In this document: in pieces, positions 61,001 to 64,000 of the stretch
Layout of the letters: every line of letters starts with the position of its first letter
Numbering within the stretch: position 1 is the stretch's first letter
Source of the DNA: Camelus bactrianus
Lineage: Eukaryota > Chordata > Mammalia > Artiodactyla > Camelidae
Direction: 5' to 3'
NCBI RefSeq assembly: GCF_048773025.1
Contig: NC_133570.1
Location: 27,812,001-27,876,000, forward strand
DNA length: 64,000 bases
The notes under the pieces: model-generated
Told to the model about the DNA's origin: nothing
Seen by the model: the letters and a program-made list of their open reading frames with translations, nothing else
The model's database searches: none
Translations under genes and position numbers: made by a program

Positions 61001-61533
61001 GATGCTACCTGCGTTTCCAGCCCAACCTCCGCCATTCCCCGGCAGCCCGCACAGGGAGGGACTGGGGGAAGACACTCGAAGGGCTCCTAGGTGAACCCGG
61101 GTGCTGCAGACATAAGACGGAACCTCCCCACACTCAGAATTCCGGAACACGGATGACTGTGTGGGGGAGGTTCGGGGCCGCCCTCCACGCAGCTGCCTTG
61201 TGTCACAGGTGTTCCCTGGCAGGTGGAAGTCCGCTAATTACCTCCCCTGTCCATGGGGAGGCACTAGATGCTACCTGCGTTTCCAGCCCAACCCCCTCCT
61301 TTCCTCGGCAGCCCGCACTGGGACCGACTGGGGGAAGACACTCGAAGGGCTCCTAGGAGATCCCGGGTGCTGCAGACAGAAGACGGAACCTCCCCACACT
61401 CAGAATTCCGGAACACGGATGACTGTGTGGGGGAGGTTCGGTGCCGCCCTCCACGCAGCTGCCTTGTGTCACAGGTGTTCCCTGACAGGGGGAAGTCCGC
61501 TAATTACCTCCCCTGTCCATGGGGAGGCACAAG
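58078..61533 (+). repeat. 13-mer HOR, copy 1 (3456 bp)
   Basis: The order is H-C-B-C-G'-H'-C-B-C-D-F-F-E. At least the first nine units recur from 61534 at an offset of 3456 bp. Shared markers are ccccgtcagccc, gtgagggggagg, cagctccctgg, attcccgaac, ctccactgtcc, ggggaggacac, ggcatcccgc, taattatctcccc, gcgtttcagccc (1-bp loss), gctccaaggag, ttccatggc, ggccaccattc and cgaatggctcc. The first unit is 265 bp (ccatggggggcac). Confidence 0.88.
60736..61267 (+). repeat. Tandem pair of F monomers
   Basis: Two adjacent units both carry cacatgatg, acctccgccattcc, ggtgaaccc and cataag. F units are otherwise solitary, so this is a single-monomer duplication. The second has cgtttcc in place of cttttcc and differs at few other sites. 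Confidence 0.87.
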
Positions 61534-64000
61534 ATGCTACCTGCTTTTCCAGCCCAACCCCCGCATTTCCCCGTCAGCCCGCACTGGGAGGGGCTCGGGG
61601 AAGACACTCGAAGGGCTCCTAGGAGATCCCGGGTGCTGCAGACAGAAGACGGAACCTCCCCACACTCAGAATTCCGGAACACGGCTGACTGTGAGGGGGA
61701 GGTTCGGGGCCGCCCTCCACGCAGCTCCCTGGTGTCACAGGTGTTCCCTGGCAGGGAGAAGTCCTCTAATTACCTCCCCTGTCCATGGGGAGGCACTAGA
61801 TGCTACCTGCTTTTCCAGCACAACCCCCTCCTTTCCCCGGCAGCCCGCAAAGGGAGGGACTCTGGGAAGACACTCGAAGGGCTCCTAGGAGATCCCGGGT
61901 GCTGCAGACAGAAGACGGAACCTCCCCACAATCAGAATTCCCGAACACGGCTGACTGTGTGGGGGAGGTTCGGGGCCGCCCTCCACGCAGCTGCCTGCTG
62001 TCACAGGTGTTCCCTGGCAGGGGGAAGTCCGCTAATTACCTCCACTGTCCATGGGGAGGCACTAGATGCTACCTGCGTTTCCAGCCCAACCCCCTCCTTT
62101 CCTCGGCAGCCCGCAAAGGGAGGGACTCGGGGAGGACACTCGAAGGGCTCCTAGGAGATCCCGGGTGCTGCAGACAGAAGACGGAACCTCCCCACACTCA
62201 GAATTCCGGAACATGGCTGACTGTGTGGGGGAGGTTCGGGGCCACCCTCCACGCAGCTGCCTGGTGTCACAGGTTTTCCCTGGCAGGGAGAAGTCCGCTA
62301 AATACCTCCCCTGTCCATGGGGAGGCACTAGATGCTACCTGCTTTTCCAGCACAACCCCCTCCTTTCCCCGGCATCCCGCAAAGGGAGGGACTCTGGGAA
62401 GACACTCGAAGGGCTCCTAGGAGATCCCGGGTGCTGCAGACAGAAGACGGAACCTCCCCACAATCAGAATTCCAGAACACGGCTGACTGTGTGGGGGAGG
62501 TTCGGGGCCGCCCTCCACGCAGCTGCCTGGTGTCACAGGTGTTCCCTGGCAGGGAGAAGTCCGCTAATTACCTCCCCTGTCCATGGGGAGGCACTAGATG
62601 CTACCTGCGTTTCCAGCCCAACCCCCTCCTTTCCTCGGCAGCCCGCAAAGGGAGGGACTCTGGGAAGACACTCGAAGGGCTCCTAGGAGATCCCGGGTGC
62701 TGCAGACAGAAGACGGAACCTCCCCACAATCAGAATTCCAGAACACGGCTGACTGTGTGGGGGAGGTTCGGGGCCGCCCTCCACGCAGCTGCCTGGTGTC
62801 TCAGGTGTTCCCTGGCAGGGGGAAGTCCGCTAATTATCTCCCCTTTCCATGGGGAGGCACTAGATGCTACCTGCGTTTCAGCCCAACCCCCGCCTTTCCC
62901 CGGCAGCCCGCACTGGGAGGGTCTCGGGGAAGACACTCGAAGGGCTCCTAGGAGATCCCGGGTGCTGCAGACAGAAGACGAAACCTCCCCACACTCAGAA
63001 TTCCGGAACACGGCTGACTGTGTGGGGGAAGTTCGGGGCCGCCCTCCACGCAGCTGCCTGGTGTCACAGGTGTTCCCTGGCAGGGAGAAGTCCGCTAATT
63101 ACCTCCCCTGTCCATGGGGAGGCACTAGATGCTACCTGATTTTCCAGCACAACCCCCTCATTTCCCCGGCAGCCCGCAAAGGGAGGGACTCTGGGAAGAA
63201 ACTCGAAGGGCTCCAAGGAGATCCCGGGTGCTGCAGACAGAAGACGGAACCTCCCCACAATCAGAATTCCAGAACACGGCTGACTGTGTGGGGGAGGTTC
63301 GGGGCCGCCCTCCACGCAGCTGCCTGCTGTCACAGGTGTTCCCTGGCAGGGGGAAGTCCGCTAATTACCTCCCCTGTCCATGGGGAGGCACTAGATGCTA
63401 CCTGCGTTTCCAGCCCAACCCCCGCCTTTCCATGGCAGCCCGCACTGGGAGGGACTCGGGGAAGACACTCGAAGGGCTCCTAGGAGATCCCGGGTGCTGC
63501 AGACAGAAGACGGAACCTCCCCACACTCAGAATTCCGGAACATGGCTGACTGTGTGGGGGAGGTTCGGGGCCACCATTCACGCAGCTGCCTGGTGTCACA
63601 GGTGTTCCCTGGCAGGGAGAAGTCCGCTAAATACCTCCCCTGTCCATGGGGAGGCACTAGATGCTACCTGCTTTTCCAGCACAACCCCCTCCTTTCCCCG
63701 GCAGCCCGCAAAGGGAGGGACTCTGGGAAGACACTCGAATGGCTCCTAGGAGATCCCGGGTGCTGCAGACTGAAGACGGAACCTCCCCACACTCAGAATT
63801 CCGGAACACGGGTGACTGTGTGGGTGAGGTTTAGGGCCGCCCTCCACGCAGCTTCCTGGTGTCACAGGTGTTCCCTGGCAGGGGGAAGTCCGCTAATTAC
63901 CTCCCCTGTCCATGGGGAGGCACTAGATGCTACCTGCGTTTCCAGCCCAACCCCCGCCTTTCCCCGGCTGCCCTCAAAGTGAGGGACTCTGGGAAGACAC
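61534..64000 (+). repeat. 13-mer HOR, copy 2, cut by window end
   Basis: Nine complete units and part of a tenth follow the order of 58078 onward and share its rare markers. The unit at 62066 differs from its partner at 58609 in its head (ctcctttcctcgg with gcaaaggga versus cgcctttccccgg with gcactggga), which looks like a patch of conversion from an E- or C-like unit. The last unit (63927-64000) is a partial D monomer, so the array continues to the right. Confidence 0.88.

Larger units (their letters stand above)
1..64000 (+). repeat. 266-bp GC-rich satellite array, 240 complete monomers, no flanks
   Basis: The box ATGCTACCTGC (or a close variant) recurs every 266 bp from 64 to 63927. The span of 63,863 bp equals 240 x 266 after allowing for two 19-bp insertions and fifteen 1-bp deletions. 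All units lie in the same orientation and none is interrupted. Neighbouring units differ at roughly 2-10% of positions, mostly at a limited set of shared diagnostic sites, so the array is made of a few monomer classes arranged in higher-order repeats. By analogy with known satellites, this is constitutive heterochromatin (centromeric, pericentromeric or subtelomeric). Which of these, and which species, cannot be read from the sequence. The family is not one I recognise. Confidence 0.98.

Noticed and set aside
1-64000. CRISPR array
   Set aside because: There are no short repeats alternating with unique spacers. The whole 266-bp unit is repeated and related throughout.
1-64000. Ribosomal spacer subrepeats or a coding minisatellite
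   Set aside because: No rRNA, promoter or unique flank appears in 64 kb, and the unit length is not a multiple of three.
1-64000. Transposon or retroviral element remnants
   Set aside because: No terminal repeats, target-site duplications, poly-A tails or recognisable element proteins were seen on either strand.

Overview
The whole window is one uninterrupted tandem satellite DNA array. A GC-rich unit of 266 bp repeats head to tail on the + strand from the first base to the last. Using the ATGCTACCTGC box as unit start, complete units begin at 64 and end at 63926. That is 240 complete monomers, with a 63-bp partial unit on the left and a 74-bp partial unit on the right. Net unit length is 266 bp in 223 monomers, 265 bp in 15 and 285 bp in 2. 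I see no gene, RNA gene, transposon, microsatellite, inversion or unique sequence. Open reading frames are plentiful but are by-products of a stop-poor unit whose length is not a multiple of three.

The organism must be a eukaryote. A homogeneous satellite with nested higher-order repeats (HORs) is typical of centromeric, pericentromeric or subtelomeric heterochromatin. The monomer at 596-861 has 85 C, 83 G and 15 CpG (63% GC, CpG observed/expected about 0.57). Partial CpG depletion suggests a genome with cytosine methylation, for example a vertebrate. I do not recognise the family as any satellite I know, and species and chromosomal location are not visible here.

Monomer classes used below (my labels; head = first half, tail = second half): A = gcactggga, gactcgggg, tail acggatg or acggctg, ttcggggccgccc. 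B = tail acatggctg, ggccaccc, cagggagaag, ctaaatac. C = head cttttcc, gcaaaggga, gactctggg, tail acgggtg or aagggtg, tttaggg, cagcttcc. D = head ggctgccctcacagtga, tail ggatcc, acgtctg, tttaggg; D' = D head with an A-like tail. E = ctttcctcgg, gggaccgactggg, tail caaaag, ggatcc, acgtctg. F = cacatgatg, acctccgccattcc, acaggga, usually ggtgaaccc and cataag. G = acatcctcc, caaagtgaggg, tail acaatcag, ttccag. H = cacaagatg, cgcatttcc, gggtcttgg, tail like E.

Layout: 64-7243 is an irregular mosaic. 7244-18452 holds an apparently identical tandem 11-mer duplication (unit 2945 bp) flanked by two copies of a 1.6-kb segment. 18453-28559 is built on a 7-mer HOR (A-E-A-A-B-C-D, 1862 bp) and a 12-mer superstructure. 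28560-41055 is built on a D-A-D-B-C-D'-F module and longer blocks. 41056-53556 carries a 10-mer HOR (H-A-B-C-D-A-C-D-A-D, 2660 bp). 54355-57545 holds a partial 8-mer duplication. 58078-64000 holds a 13-mer HOR (3456 bp) whose second copy runs off the window. The array therefore records many local duplications of different sizes (1, 3, 4, 7, 8, 9-10, 11, 12 and 13 monomers), not one fixed HOR.

No genes cooperate here. The interest lies in array evolution: the fresh 2945-bp duplication, indel lineages that trace duplications, head/tail chimeras, an apparent excess of G:C to T:A changes, and strong dyad symmetry in each unit.
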